From NCBI GenBank assembly GCA_025201365.1, contig JAIXMF010000052.1, forward strand, positions 1 through 54,104: a stretch of DNA of 54,104 nucleotides, read 5' to 3'. Positions 32,279-44,098 of this stretch are shown piece after piece. The translations under genes were made by a program, and so were the position numbers. This stretch comes from Syncephalis plumigaleata. Taxonomy: Eukaryota > Zoopagomycota > Zoopagomycetes > Zoopagales > Piptocephalidaceae. How positions within the stretch are numbered: the stretch's first letter is position 1; each line of letters begins with the position of its first letter. The notes under the pieces are model-generated. The model worked only from the letters and a program-made list of their open reading frames with translations, was not told the origin of the DNA and did no database searches.

Positions 32279-34379
32279 GCTATTGATTAAACAGATAATT
32301 TGTGGTTGTGTAACAGTCAATGCGAAATCAAATGTAATGCCATGACTGAACGATGATAAACATCAATTTTGATCTATAGAATATTCATTTGACTATCATT
32401 TTATTTTACAATATGCGATATCGTATCAATTACTACTCATTGATTCACTATGAAATAAACACGCTAACGACGCAATAATGCATATAATTACTTCAAGATA
32501 ATGCACAGCCCCCTGGTCCTGATTTACGCGTGCCCTCCCTTTGTAGACAAGAACAACAATGTGAGGAAGAAGAAAAGAAGACAATTGAGCTCTCGGCTAT
32601 TTGCCTCCTTATTCGCAATCTCCTGCAGTCTCGATATTGGCTCAGAGATTCTCTTGCCATATAAATCTATTCTCTAATCAATACCAAGCTTTGCATTGTA
32701 CAAATTAGTAGGCACACATACACACTCGCTATTACACGTAATGACAATCAATATCTTTTTATAGCTTGTCAATGCAAATAAACGAAACGAGAAAGATTAG
32801 GCAGAGCCATTCGCTTATTCCTCTTCCGCTCCCCCCTAGTTTGGCAATTGCATTAAGCTGTATCTCATCATGATACTGAGAGGTATTGCCGACGATAATG
32901 GAGATAATGATGTCTCTACCGTTTATGATGGCCAATCATTAGGACATGATAAAGAATGCCATTGTTGCATGAACTACCTGTACTCCTTTTTTCGTTTTGC
33001 GTTACTTCGCTTGACACCGTGGAGGCATTGTCGACAGCCCGCGTTTTTATCGCAGTCCAATTACACCACATCATCGCCATATCATAGGATAGGATACGGA
33101 TATGATACGCTATGACATGATGATTAATATTGCACGTGCAAATGCACAACTTATCAGCTAGATTGGTTCGGTATCAACGAGTTATCCGTGCAATTGTATA
33201 GTGGTACATGCAGCATAACAGGAGTCCTGATAGTAGTACCGCTACTGCAGTTACTATTACTGCTGCCATTGCATAACACAATAAACAAATTAATACCACC
33301 ACCATTACCGTTTGCAGTCTGTACTTAGTACCGACAAAGTCACGATATTCCCCACAAAGTATCTTAAATAGTGGAGGAGACGGCAACAATAAGTACAAGT
33401 ACTTGTACCTGCATCATAACCTTCTTTAGTAGCTTTGTATTCATCATTCTATTGTTGTTGGCAGTTTCTTTCTTTCCTTTCTTTCCTTCTTTCCTTCTTT
33501 CTTTCGTGTTTCATTTGTATTCTTTTTGCTCTTCTTCTGTGTTGATCCCAAAGAAGACGGAGAGCGTCGATCTTTAAATTGCTAGTTAGTTTGCAGTGCC
33601 CTCTCACTTTAGTGTAGTGAGTTCAGTTATCGTTAATTACGTTCGTGTCCGTGTCCAATTCCCACCTAGTGAGTAAATAAGAGTGCACCATCATATTACA
33701 AGTTTTTTTTGGAAATCATCTTGTTAAGAAACAGGTAAGTAATTGTGACGTAACTAATTTGTAAAAATAATGATGGTGCAGCAACTGCAGCAGCAATGGT
33801 AATGCTAATAACGGTAATATTATCAGTGTAATTGTCATAAGAATGTTACACAAATCACGATAATGACTCTTTATCATGTCATTCCTTTTTTTACCTCATT
33901 CCCTAACGACGATATCGACCATTGGCATGCTTGTAACTACGCTGAATACTTGCTCGCTTTTCCTCTACCATGCAGTATACTCTTGGCTTTAGTGTTTCTA
34001 TCTTTATTCCTTAGCATATTTTAATTGATTTTAAATATCAACGAATCTGTACAAGAAAACGCCATTACGCTAATTATCGCATTGTCATATTTATTGCTGC
34101 TGCTCTTGTTGCCGCTGTTGTTTTCATTGTTCTAGTTTAATTAACATTTCAGTCATTGCTTGTATTTTCTTTTCATCTTCTCTAGTAAATCAAATATACG
34201 CGCTCAATCTACACTACAATCAAGTATTATACGCACTACAGTGGTAGTATCGTTGTAAGCAAAACCACCCTACTCACCCCCTTCTCCACCTGAAAAGCAT
34301 CCATCATTAAGAGAAAGTCAAACCAAGCCATCAATCGTATCGATAGCGTTGTATCCAACTGTATTCATTAGCCGCTACC
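32279..34379. other. Long intergenic region with a probable 5' UTR intron of the downstream gene
   Basis: No convincing coding sequence in 2.1 kb. A CTTT/CCTT pyrimidine repeat occupies about 33466-33506, followed by TTGTTAAGAAACAG|GTAAGT at 33734/33735 and a TTCTCTAG acceptor ending at 34185. Together they suggest a 451-base intron in the 5' UTR of the gene at 34380. An 81-codon ATG frame at 32870-33115 has no feature of a real protein. Confidence 0.45.
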
Positions 34380-36260
34380 ATGTCAGCGTACCATTCACTT
34401 ATTGACTCTGCTGCTGCTGCTGCTGCTACTGCTGCCATTAGCAGCACTAGTATCCAGAGAATGTCCCCCGTAAAAAGATACTCTGATCAAAAGTCGTACC
34501 TTCCCCCCATTCCTTGCCACTCTCGTAAATCATCCTCCGAGTCGACGGCCATCAGCGACGAGTTCAACTATTCGCCATCGTCACCCGATAGAATCGACGA
34601 TAACTACGTAGATCCGTATCTTTCCGGTAGCGACGACGATACAGCCGTGGACGACGACGATACATGCTATTCGGATGTAAAACGCGCCATTATGCTTCCA
34701 CTCCAGAGGCTGACTCCTGTTACCGGACCCGAGGCACTATCCCGATCCCCCACATCGATGCCTAACATACTGGAAACGGATAACGATGACGAGATGATGT
34801 CATCGTCGAAGCATACCGCGATCCAGCATAATCGTACTAAAAGTGTCACAGCGGATGAATGGGCACGCAGCATATTAAACTCGACCGATCCCAACCTGTG
34901 TGGTAAACAACAGCGATGGCAGTCACAAGCATCATCATCACCACCGCAAAGCATCCTGGCCATGACGAATCCCGATATGCCACAATCGTATAGTGCTGAC
35001 ACCCTCCCTTCATTTGCAACAATGAGCACCGATGACATGCCATCTATGCGTGATGACAATGGAATGGACCAGGCAAACTTGCCAGTATCACGTCAGTCCA
35101 CCGATTTACTAGTGTCGAAGCTTGCCGAACTACGAAGTGCCAGTGACACAGATCTCTACAATGCTATCGAGAACCTGCATAGCATTCGTCGTACAAAGTC
35201 ACAACGCTATCAAGGTACACAACCGGCAACGACGAATGGGTTGCAACCGCAACGTAATACATTCCCCATTGGACGCTACTCCCAGTATAACCTGCCACCG
35301 CAAATAGCCTACGAGATTCATCAGCTAGAGTTGCAAAATGCGTATTTGGCCCATCAAAATCGTATAGTGACACGCGAATTGTCACAGGCAAAGTGTTCAT
35401 CGCAGGCACTTCGCACCGTATGCCTGCAAAAGGAGCGGGCAATCTCCCGTTTACAAGACGATCTCATGTCGGCACTGGAGCGAACACGCGTCCTAGAGAA
35501 GAACGTGGCCGACTTGAAAATGGACATGGAGAATAGACGACTGGCCGAGATCGCTCAAAGTCAGCGCAAGTTTAAGCGTAGCTCCATGAGTTCACTCGGA
35601 CTCGATAACATTACCGGTGGCTGGTTCCGTAATCGTCGTCGATCCATCGATGAGGACGGATTCGCATTACAGCGTGATCTCTACACACGCTCGAGTATGG
35701 ATATTGACTCGGCGCGTAGTAGTGATGAGATAACACGCGATACCGCATCGAGATATGGTCGATACAGTCTAGACTCGATATCCGATGGTAAAGAGTCGAG
35801 GAATGGCTGCTACAACGATCGTTATCGTACTGGCATGTCGTCTTATTCGTCCACTTCTTCCTCCTCCTCGTCAACTTCTTCTTCATTTTCATCGACATCC
35901 GTTGCAGCGTCAGCAGGTTCAAGTTTGGGGACAACAGTAGAGGATCCGGCATCACTTTCCAATAGAAATCGTAGAATGCCAGTCCATCACGTAGCTAGAA
36001 AACCAAGTGTCCACCCATCACCTGAACCAACTAGACCGGCCTCCTCGAGTTACGGTTTTCGTAAGCGGGTCAAGGCCATATTCAGAACGTCGAGTAATTT
36101 GAACAGTCCTAAAGCAATGTTCTCTGCATTCCGTAGCAGTTCCTCTTCTGATATTCTTCAGCGTCGAACGCGGAATGACTCGTACGAATCGTTCTTTAGT
36201 GATTTCCAAGAGCGTGAATCAAGACAACGTTATGGTAGTCAGTTGAGAACACCCGTTTAA
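34380..36260 (+). CDS. Serine-rich coiled-coil protein, function unknown
   Basis: A 626-residue single-exon protein with no recognised enzyme domain. The N-terminal half is disordered and rich in Ser, Asp and Pro (an alanine run at residues 11-17, an acidic SGSDDDTAVDDDD stretch). Residues about 310-395 form a heptad-bearing coiled coil (YEIHQLELQNAYLAHQNRIV, then ISRLQDDLMSALERTRVLEKN). The C-terminal third is again Ser/Arg-rich with a 25-residue serine block. Many basophilic phospho-site motifs occur (RRRSID, RYSLD, HNRTKSV, RKPSVHP); RKPSVHP also fits an R-x-x-S-x-P 14-3-3 pattern. This looks like a scaffold or cytoskeleton-linked protein regulated by phosphorylation, which is inference only. 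The ATG at 34380 (CACCATGTC-like context) follows a C-rich leader. Confidence 0.75.
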   Translation: MSAYHSLIDSAAAAAATAAISSTSIQRMSPVKRYSDQKSYLPPIPCHSRKSSSESTAISDEFNYSPSSPDRIDDNYVDPYLSGSDDDTAVDDDDTCYSDVKRAIMLPLQRLTPVTGPEALSRSPTSMPNILETDNDDEMMSSSKHTAIQHNRTKSVTADEWARSILNSTDPNLCGKQQRWQSQASSSPPQSILAMTNPDMPQSYSADTLPSFATMSTDDMPSMRDDNGMDQANLPVSRQSTDLLVSKLAELRSASDTDLYNAIENLHSIRRTKSQRYQGTQPATTNGLQPQRNTFPIGRYSQYNLPPQIAYEIHQLELQNAYLAHQNRIVTRELSQAKCSSQALRTVCLQKERAISRLQDDLMSALERTRVLEKNVADLKMDMENRRLAEIAQSQRKFKRSSMSSLGLDNITGGWFRNRRRSIDEDGFALQRDLYTRSSMDIDSARSSDEITRDTASRYGRYSLDSISDGKESRNGCYNDRYRTGMSSYSSTSSSSSSTSSSFSSTSVAASAGSSLGTTVEDPASLSNRNRRMPVHHVARKPSVHPSPEPTRPASSSYGFRKRVKAIFRTSSNLNSPKAMFSAFRSSSSSDILQRRTRNDSYESFFSDFQERESRQRYGSQLRTPV

Positions 36261-36721
36261 TGATGTTCATCGTTAAACATGAATAAGCAGTAATGGATTT
36301 GCTCTTTTCTTTCCTTCTTTCTTTCTTTTTATTAACGTGCATTTCTTTTACTTTTACCATTTGGTAAACAAACACTAGTCTGCATTCCATTCAGACACAT
36401 CTATTTAATGAGTTCATGAACTAGCCATGATTGTTTTCGGCAATTCACTTACTAATCAGCATACTCGATTAGTATTACATATTAACATTTTTCATTATGT
36501 TGAAACCCTTTTGCGTTTTCTCTTTCTCTCTCTCTCTCTTCAATTGATACATAATGGCATTTTCACTGTTGATACTACACTTTCTTTATACAAATCATTT
36601 TGCTTTCATTCATGTACCTTTACTATATGTCGTATACACACACACACACATCTAAACTAGGATGATTCAACAAAAAATAAATTTAATTTAAAGCTTGAAT
36701 TGTCGCTGATTACTACTATTG
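36261..36721. other. Convergent 3' intergenic region
   Basis: Between the 3' ends of the coiled-coil gene (+) and PIF1 (-). It contains CTTT and CT repeats (36303-36328, about 36520-36540) and a CA run (about 36636-36650). No gene seen. Confidence 0.5.
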
Positions 36722-39005
36722 TTACATTCCATTGTTTAACTCTTGATAGTATTGAATCACTCGTGGATGTGCCATCACCTTGGATGGATGGAAACCGAGT
36801 ACTTGAATTCCCGAAAGACTTGTTGCTCTACTTAGGGCAACGTATGCTTGACCTATTCATTCATAGATTCATTAGTATGTGATAACAAGTGTGTCATGAT
36901 TGATGCTAAAGCAATACCTTTCTCAAATACACGACGTAAATCCACAATAACTCGTTCGAGTGTTTGTCCCTGACTCTTGTGGATTGACATGGCCCATGCC
37001 AATAGTAATGGTACTTGTTCCCGTCGAGCAACTTCACCCTCAGTGGGGACTTCTATCGTCCATGCGTGCGGTGTAATCAACATCTCTCGACCATTCTGGA
37101 AACGAACATATGGCCATTTCGTGGTAACATCACCGCTGATATTGTTACTTGGATCGGTATCGTATTTAAAGTCGATAACACGACCGAGACTACCGTTGAC
37201 TAGACCGTTCTCATAGTTCTTCAACAGCATTACCTGTGAGTTTAGCTTCAACTCAAGGGTGGTGGGTGCAATACAGTTCTGCGGTAGTTTCTCCACTTGA
37301 AACTTATCCCGACCAGTATCATTTGCTTTGTACCGATAAATGGGACCGGTTAGATTGCATAGTTGTTGCGAATTAGCTGCATCAACATCTTCACGACGAG
37401 GGAATCTAACGAGAAAAGAAGGAATAAATTGTTAACACTTGTTTATCTATTGTATCTATTCACTTACAAATACGTAGGAAGAATACCATCATTCGGATAG
37501 GATGGTTCGCGTTGCAAGCGATAAAATAACTTTTCCGTTCCTGGTGACATTTTACCAATACGTAACTCGTTCAGCATGTTAACAAAAGCTATATCAAATA
37601 GTAATTAGTAACATTGTCATTCAACTCTACTCGTTCGACTGCATTGCTTACAATTATCCTTTTGTCGATAGACATGTTTCAAATGGTAAATATGCTTGAT
37701 ACATTTCTTCCATGCTTGTGCTTCAAAACAGAATTTAAACTGACCATCTGCCTTATTTACAGGAGGCAATTGGAAATAGTCACCGCATAGAACAAGCTAT
37801 ATATACATTGACATTGCTGTTAATAATTATACACATCATCATTGTTGTTGTTGCTATTTACCTGAATACCACCAAATGCCTTGGCCGAACCACGTACTGC
37901 TCGTGCCACAGCTTCTAGTTTATCAAAGAAATCACCGTCCACCATGGAAATCTCATCGATAATCAACACTTTTACATCGAGCCAACGTCGATGAATCTTC
38001 TTAAACTTTAGGATCTTTGTCGCCAATTCCTTGGCTGACCCTTGTGCCAGACCCACTCCCGCGAATGAATGCAAAGTACATCCACGAATGTTGCAGGCGG
38101 CTATACCTGTAGGTGCTGTAACGGCCACTTGACTTGAACCACCAAACTTATGCTTTAATCGTCGAATAATCTCGCGTAGCAATAATGATTTACCTGTACC
38201 TGTACATATAGCATACATATATGTTAGTATCCATTGTATGCTTATTAGCAGTCATTGTATACTTCTTACCTGCAGATCCGGTAAAGAATATACTATCGCC
38301 ATATCCCTCCACTCGATCTAGAATCTCCTTTTGCTCACCCGACAATTCTACTTTACTTTCCGATGCTGGATCGTTGCTTTTATAATTGGAAATACGAGGA
38401 GCTTTAGGTGTTTCGCTGCCGTAAGCATCTTTGAATGCATGATCAGGATCATTGAATAACGGCTTCTTATGATCATTCGCTGTATTACTGCTACTAGGTG
38501 AAGCGGGTCGTTTATTGTTCGACCTGAAGATGTTTAGATCTGTCGTGGATGTCGTACGTTTTGCTGCTGTTCGCAATGATGATGATGATGATGTTGATGA
38601 TGTTGATGATTTTGCACGCTCTACCATAACAGTGCTTGTACCTTTTCGTGACAGATTCATGGTGGCCGTTGTTGTCGTCATATCCCAGTGTCGACTTGTC
38701 GTTACCTTCTGTCGTTTACTACTGGCCTCGTCTTTTAATGCAGCCTCGAGATCTATAAATACTCGTTGTGGCGAGGACACGCTCGATGATAAAGACGACG
38801 CATTCTGCACCGGTTGATTAGTAGGTTTTGGCGTGAATTCCTTCAGGAATCCAAGTTGTGTTAAGCGTTTCTGCTGCGTGCCTGCTGGTAACTTGGTCTT
38901 TTCGCGATAAATACCAGCTGGTGCTGACTTGTCAGATGACTGCGCTTGATTGGTGATCTTTTGACCAAGTGCCGCTGAAGACACAGTGTTATTCGATGTA
39001 TACAT
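36722..39005 (-). CDS. PIF1: Pif1-family 5'-3' DNA helicase
   Basis: Superfamily 1B helicase acting on G-quadruplexes, telomeres, replication forks and, in yeast, also mitochondrial DNA. Six exons: 39005-38270, 38199-37862, 37796-37652, 37588-37468, 37405-36918, 36852-36722; 652 residues. After a disordered Ser/Lys-rich N-terminus of about 215 residues come [13 protein letters not shown], Walker [34 protein letters not shown], Walker [31 protein letters not shown], the Pif1 signature region ([10 protein letters not shown]), [38 protein letters not shown] and [18 protein letters not shown]. Intron 1 cuts the Walker A loop between Gly-Ser-Ala-Gly and Thr-Gly-Lys-Ser. No clear mitochondrial presequence is visible, though [15 protein letters not shown] is not acidic. 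Confidence 0.95.
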
Positions 39006-39273
39006 ATTACTAGTGTATGTGTGTGTGTCTACACCTTACAGCTGCACTCGTCGAACTATCGTAAATAATAAGAAGTGAATATATTGCAGATAATAAAGAA
39101 AAAGGACGTGTATGCAGGTAAACAACAATCGCGTAAATAAAAATAAAAAAGGAAACGCGTTAAAAAGTCACCACTATTTATATTATACGAGTAAAACTGT
39201 AAACATTTTATTTTAACTCAATTTAAGCAAACAAAACTATAATAATTTACATCTCGAATATTAACATATGCTA

Positions 39274-40223
39274 TTACTGCTTGTCATCAGTATGATGCTG
39301 ATTATCTGTAATATCACTTGTTTGCTGCATCTCTTCTTCGTAGAATGCATCCTCGTCATTCATCTACATATACAAGCAAGTGTTAACCAAATCAATATAC
39401 TCACTAATTAGATATTACGGTAATTACCAGCATTTGTCCTTGATGCATAAACCAACTGGGTAGATTCTCGGGAAGTGTAATCAGATCCAAATCGAATCGT
39501 TCAATAAATTGTTCATTCATGTAACGCGCTTTACTTCCACAATAAGCACGATACTAAACAGTAGATTAGCTTATATTACATGTAATCAATTATTAATGTA
39601 CCTCAGTAAGAATAGAAGTAAAACTCCAATGTTGTAAACGTCGTAAACAACCCACAAGCATACCAGTCTCATGAATACCCGTTCTATGTATATGTATATA
39701 TGTCATTAGTATTGAGTAAAATAGCTCATCTAATAAACAATACTTACGTGCACATAATGAGTATAGGATGATTGTGTGCATCCAGCAATAGTTCCATACC
39801 CTCCTTGAGCAATTCATCACTTACTGGACGCCATGCATTATCGGGTTTCCAAGCACGTAATCCAATATGCTCCTACAGATAGTTGATGTGTTATTATGAT
39901 ATCTATTCACATTCATTTCTCATTTCACTTACTAAACGAATATTATCCTCTTCGATAAAATGAGCGGCAGCACGCGATAACTTCTCAGGTGATAGCATAA
40001 CAATCACACGTAGTCCAAGTGTTTTTAGAAAGGGCAGATGCTCCACTTGCATTGTATCAGACCGATAGATTCCTGGTGCAACAACACCAAATGCTTCAGG
40101 TGGCGTATAAAGCTGTGTGATTGTACTAGTACTAGTAGTATTAGTAGTAGACATAGTACCACTAGTAACAACGGGATTGGCGGTCGTGACCGTAGTCATA
40201 CTCGTTGTAGTACTAGAAGCCAT
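39274..40223 (-). CDS. Oca1/Siw14-type tyrosine phosphatase-like protein with altered P-loop
   Basis: Member of the fungal atypical dual-specificity phosphatase group (Oca1, Siw14); Siw14 hydrolyses inositol pyrophosphates, while other Oca proteins work in a complex. Five exons: 40223-39933, 39872-39748, 39683-39602, 39553-39428, 39363-39274; 237 residues. A Thr/Ser-rich N-terminus precedes YTPPEAFGVVAPGIYRSD, the family's opening motif. The C-terminal part (VGCLRRLQHWSFTSILTEYRAYCG, YMNEQFIERFDLDLI) fits Oca1 best. The P-loop reads MCTTGIHETG: the nucleophile Cys138 is present, but the position of the catalytic Arg in CX5R is Glu144, and the usual preceding His is Met. The loop crosses an intron; both flanking exons are in frame, so the change is not a splice-model artefact. 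Loss of activity is inferred. Confidence 0.88.
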
Positions 40224-40931
40224 AATAGCAATAGTTGATGCAGTAAAGTAAACGCGTTCAATCTATTCTACTACTAATACTACGATAGATATTGTCAATA
40301 GCTGTGGTGATATGGTAGTGTAATTATGTCAACATCGTCGTCATGACAGCGTTGAACGAAACGAGAGTGACAATAGCTGGCAGTTTATACTTACTTTTCA
40401 GCGTAGTATGTATATCCAACTAGTAAGCTTAACAACAGAAACAGTAACTACTAGTAGTGATAGTAGCAGTAATAGTAGCAGTAGCAGTAAACTAAGAGAA
40501 AGAAGAGTGTGATTACAATGGATACAAATGAACAATCAATTAATTCTAATTGCTTTGCTTTTACTATTTTATTACCGCCATTGTCATCATCATTATCATC
40601 ATTAAAGGTTGTTGCCACATGCACACATCTCATTTCATTTCGTTAGCCAAGAATTCTTTATCACTTCACTTTTGTTACCATTGTTGCTGTTGTCTCCTTT
40701 GTCTTATCTGTATACTTTACTCGTCCTAGTTTATTGCATATTAGCCTTGAATAGCATTTATTTAACTGTTGTTTATCAGACCACTACTACTTCTGCTTCG
40801 TTTTTGGTTGAATCAGCCATTATTTACTCTATTCTATTTAAAAGTATTGTACAACGCAAACAACTCAGCCATAATATACATATATATTATATCGATACTC
40901 ATCAACAATAGCGACAGCGAGAGTGTGAGAG
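40224..40931. promoter_or_regulatory. Divergent region between the Oca1-type and polytopic membrane protein genes
   Basis: About 700 bases with AGTAGTAGCAGTAATAGT repeats (40443-40490), ATCATCATTATC runs (40585-40605) and a pyrimidine-rich stretch (40660-40730). A 100-codon hydrophobic + strand frame at 40609-40911 lacks any ATG and is not called. Confidence 0.5.
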
Positions 40932-43901
40932 ATGAGTAGCCTGACAAGACATTATGGTTCAGTTAGTAGTTACAATGTCATTCTATCACTACTGCTACTA
41001 TGGTTGTCAAGTATGATACGAGGTGTTGCCTCACAGGCAGACGAAGAAAAGAGCGGTAGTCAAACGAGTAACAAGCAAAAAGACCTTATAGTTATCCTAG
41101 TATTCTTCGGTGCACTTATACTGGCGACTGTCGGTATTATCGCATTCTACGTGGTACGTTATCGCACGCAGGAACCTGAACTGCGTTTATTAGATCAATT
41201 AAACATTCAAAAAGAAGTGGAACATCTAGCGGAGAATATGGTCGCTCAGCTAAAAGTATTGCTGCGTATTCCATGGCGACAGCCTCGTCGTTGGCGTTGG
41301 AATGACTGGGCATCATGGCTACTATTAGGTCTATTTATGGCGAGTGGTGTCGCACTCATCATTGGTGTGGCCCTACCCGATACCGACACCGATGATGATG
41401 GTGATGGCAGCACGACCAGTAGAAGGAATAAGCAAACCTTTAGTAATATGTCGGGTAGATCACTACTCATGTTATTATCGACATTCGCACTCGTCATGTC
41501 GGTGAACCTATTCCTAATTGCCCGACAACACTTGTATTACAAATGTAAAGGGGAAGCGTATGCGAATGATGCACGGTTCCGTGCCATTTCCGAGACATCC
41601 TTTGGTAGTTTCGATCGTGCCAGTTGGTATAATCGAATTCAAATACTTGTACTTGTATTCGAATTCTTCCAGCTAATATCATTTCCATTACGTGATCTAC
41701 TAAGGAATGACAAGTTTCACGCTACCGATACGGATGAACCGAATAATGCCACTAAATTTGTAGATGCCGTCATTCGTATCGTGGCTCTACTGCCTCAGCT
41801 TAGTTCAGTCTACTTTTACGTTCAATACTGGACGATTACTGGCGGTGTCATTATTGGATTATGCGTAGCATTCCTATTTCATTTGCATAATAAATATGCG
41901 CGTGTATTATGGCCAATATTCTGGGTTAGTTCAGTGGTGCCCATTGTGGTAAGTTACTAGTACAATACATATTTATATATACATAAGTAGCTAATCCTAT
42001 GTTACATGATCTCTCCTCTAATACAACAATTAGGGTGTACTATATCTACCGGTTATGGTAAGTCAACAATAGAAATACAAATGCAAATACAATCAATAGA
42101 CGAATCATCTAATCAATGGTATCATTTAGACGACCTATATCAACTCGGTGGCATGTCTAACTAAACATGCTCATGAATCGTTAATAAGCACGCAGCGTTG
42201 CCCACCACCTAGTACTTACTACAACTTTTACCTGTTATTCTCATTAATATTCTATATCATTGCCTATTTCTTCCTTACCGTATTCCTTACCTCCTATGAT
42301 CGTACACCTATCAAGGGTGATATCACGTTCAAATCGAGTGGTGTAGCCTTTTTCGACAATCTAGGTAATAAGCGTTAACCTATAAACAAATAGATACACG
42401 ACTAACTAATCGCTATTGATTGCTACTATTAGATATGCTTCTAGTAATTGATTTCCTACTATTGCCAGATGATGACACACGATTACGCGGTATACTATCT
42501 ATTATTATATTATTAGCCCTTGTATGTTATAATATCAGTATGCGTCCTTGTTATGTACGCCCAGTAAGTAGTTGTTGTATAGTTTTATTATTACTGTTAT
42601 AGTCACTTATCATATCATCATGCTAGGTCAACTATTGGCGTACCGCTAGTCTATGTTGTATTCTATGGACTGCACTATTGGTGCCTATTCTAAATGATAA
42701 AGATTTGAACATTGATATTAATGCAGGTATTATTGCCGCATTAATGATAGTAGGTTGGCTTGTTATATTTCTATTCTTTGTATTCGTACGTTACTGCTAT
42801 CGATCTGAACCGTATGATCCAGAACTGGAGGCGTGTTCTGACAAGGACACCAGTACACCATCTCATCATCGACACTCGACGCAACATCGATTAATCACGG
42901 CAATGAACTCGTTCCAGTCATTGATTACAGGGCGTAGTAGTCATCATAACTCAAAGGTTGATCTCACAGCAACACAACGTCGTGCAGCATCCACTCCTGA
43001 TCAGCAGCAACATCCTGCTAATAGTACATCCAATAATCTACTTAGTGTGGAGAGTGCACTAGAACGAGCAATGTCACGAGCACGACCACCACCTTGGAAG
43101 GACCCTTGGGCACCCTTACCACCATACTATCGTCAATATCAAGCATCAACCCGTAGACGTCGTCATCATCAACATCGTAATACAGATCGACGTACTCCCA
43201 TCGGTATTGCCAATGCATCCAACTATTATCCATCGACTACGAACGAGTCAACTGACCCTCACTCAGTTATGAATCAACGACGTGCACGCACTCAAATAGA
43301 CGGTGTCTACGAGGAGACCAATGAAGAGATGCACGCTCAAACGAGTGATCCTATCTGGGCCACATTACATCCAAATTATCAGGCTCGCATGTCAGTGCCA
43401 GATATTCCAACATTTATTCTACAAGAGGAACAGCAGCAGCAGCAACAGCAACAACAACTAGCAAATCATCAAATTATTCCTATGCCTGAACCATACGATG
43501 GACATGGATTCCCTCAACTTACCATATTAGATGGTCCACTATCAAGTGAACCATGGCCATCTAATATTACAGAGATTACACTGTATCCACCGGCAGAATC
43601 ACAAGAATTGTCTACGAATACGACAGCAACACAACAAGATGCATCATCTACACCAGTACTATTACCTGGTAGTATGCATATGCCATCGGCTACCCTACAT
43701 CGACAACAAGTGCTAGCATCGCTTCGTCAACCAACATCTGGTACACCATTGGGTCGGTCACGATCACGATCGATGCCTGGTCCACCCACCTGGCTCACCG
43801 ATCTACACGAGTTGTCACGACTCACGGAACGCACCGAGAATCCCGATGACACCATGCAACATAGTAGTATCGCCTATGATACTAGTAATATACTCGTATA
43901 A
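40932..43901 (+). CDS. Polytopic membrane protein with long disordered cytoplasmic tail
   Basis: Exons 40932-41948, 42034-42057, 42130-42364, 42433-42563 and 42627-43901 join in frame to 893 residues. A signal-like hydrophobic segment (16-30) ends before VASQADEEK. Hydrophobic helices follow at 51-75, 126-148 and 177-197. Further ones lie around IQILVLVFEFFQLI, LPQLSSVYFYVQY, GGVIIGLCVAFLF, WPIFWVSSVVPIVGVLYLPV, YNFYLLFSLIFYIIAYFFL, GILSIIILLALVCYN, ASLCCILWTALLVPI and AGIIAALMIVGWLVIFLFFV, so about a dozen spans. The last 370 residues are hydrophilic, Ser/Pro/Gln-rich, with a nine-glutamine block. The conserved-looking MRPCYVRPVNYWRT between the last helices recalls uncharacterised fungal polytopic proteins. 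No transporter or channel signature recognised. The 24-base second exon is small but in frame and hydrophobic. AATAAA at 43939. Confidence 0.8.
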
Positions 43902-44098
43902 TAATTATTTATCTTATTCATTTTGCTATTAGCGGAACAATAAAGAAAGAATAATCTATAAGTGATGACATAATGGTTGCATCATTTCATGATAGGATGC
44001 ATACTCGTCACCTTTACCCACTTCCATTTCCCTTTCCCTTTCTCTATCTGTCTTTCTCTCTTGTCTACGTCATTTCTACCTATCTATATTATACTTGT

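Noticed and set aside
32870-33115. 81-codon ATG frame between CSN1 and the coiled-coil gene
   Set aside because: Composition is unremarkable and overlapped by similar frames on the other strand; nothing suggests translation.
36853-37296. PIF1 fragment as a separate short helicase gene
   Set aside because: It is exon 5 of PIF1; consistent phases and intact helicase motifs link it to the upstream and downstream exons.
40609-40911. Hydrophobic 100-codon frame upstream of the polytopic membrane gene
   Set aside because: No ATG within the frame and T-rich composition alone explains the hydrophobicity.
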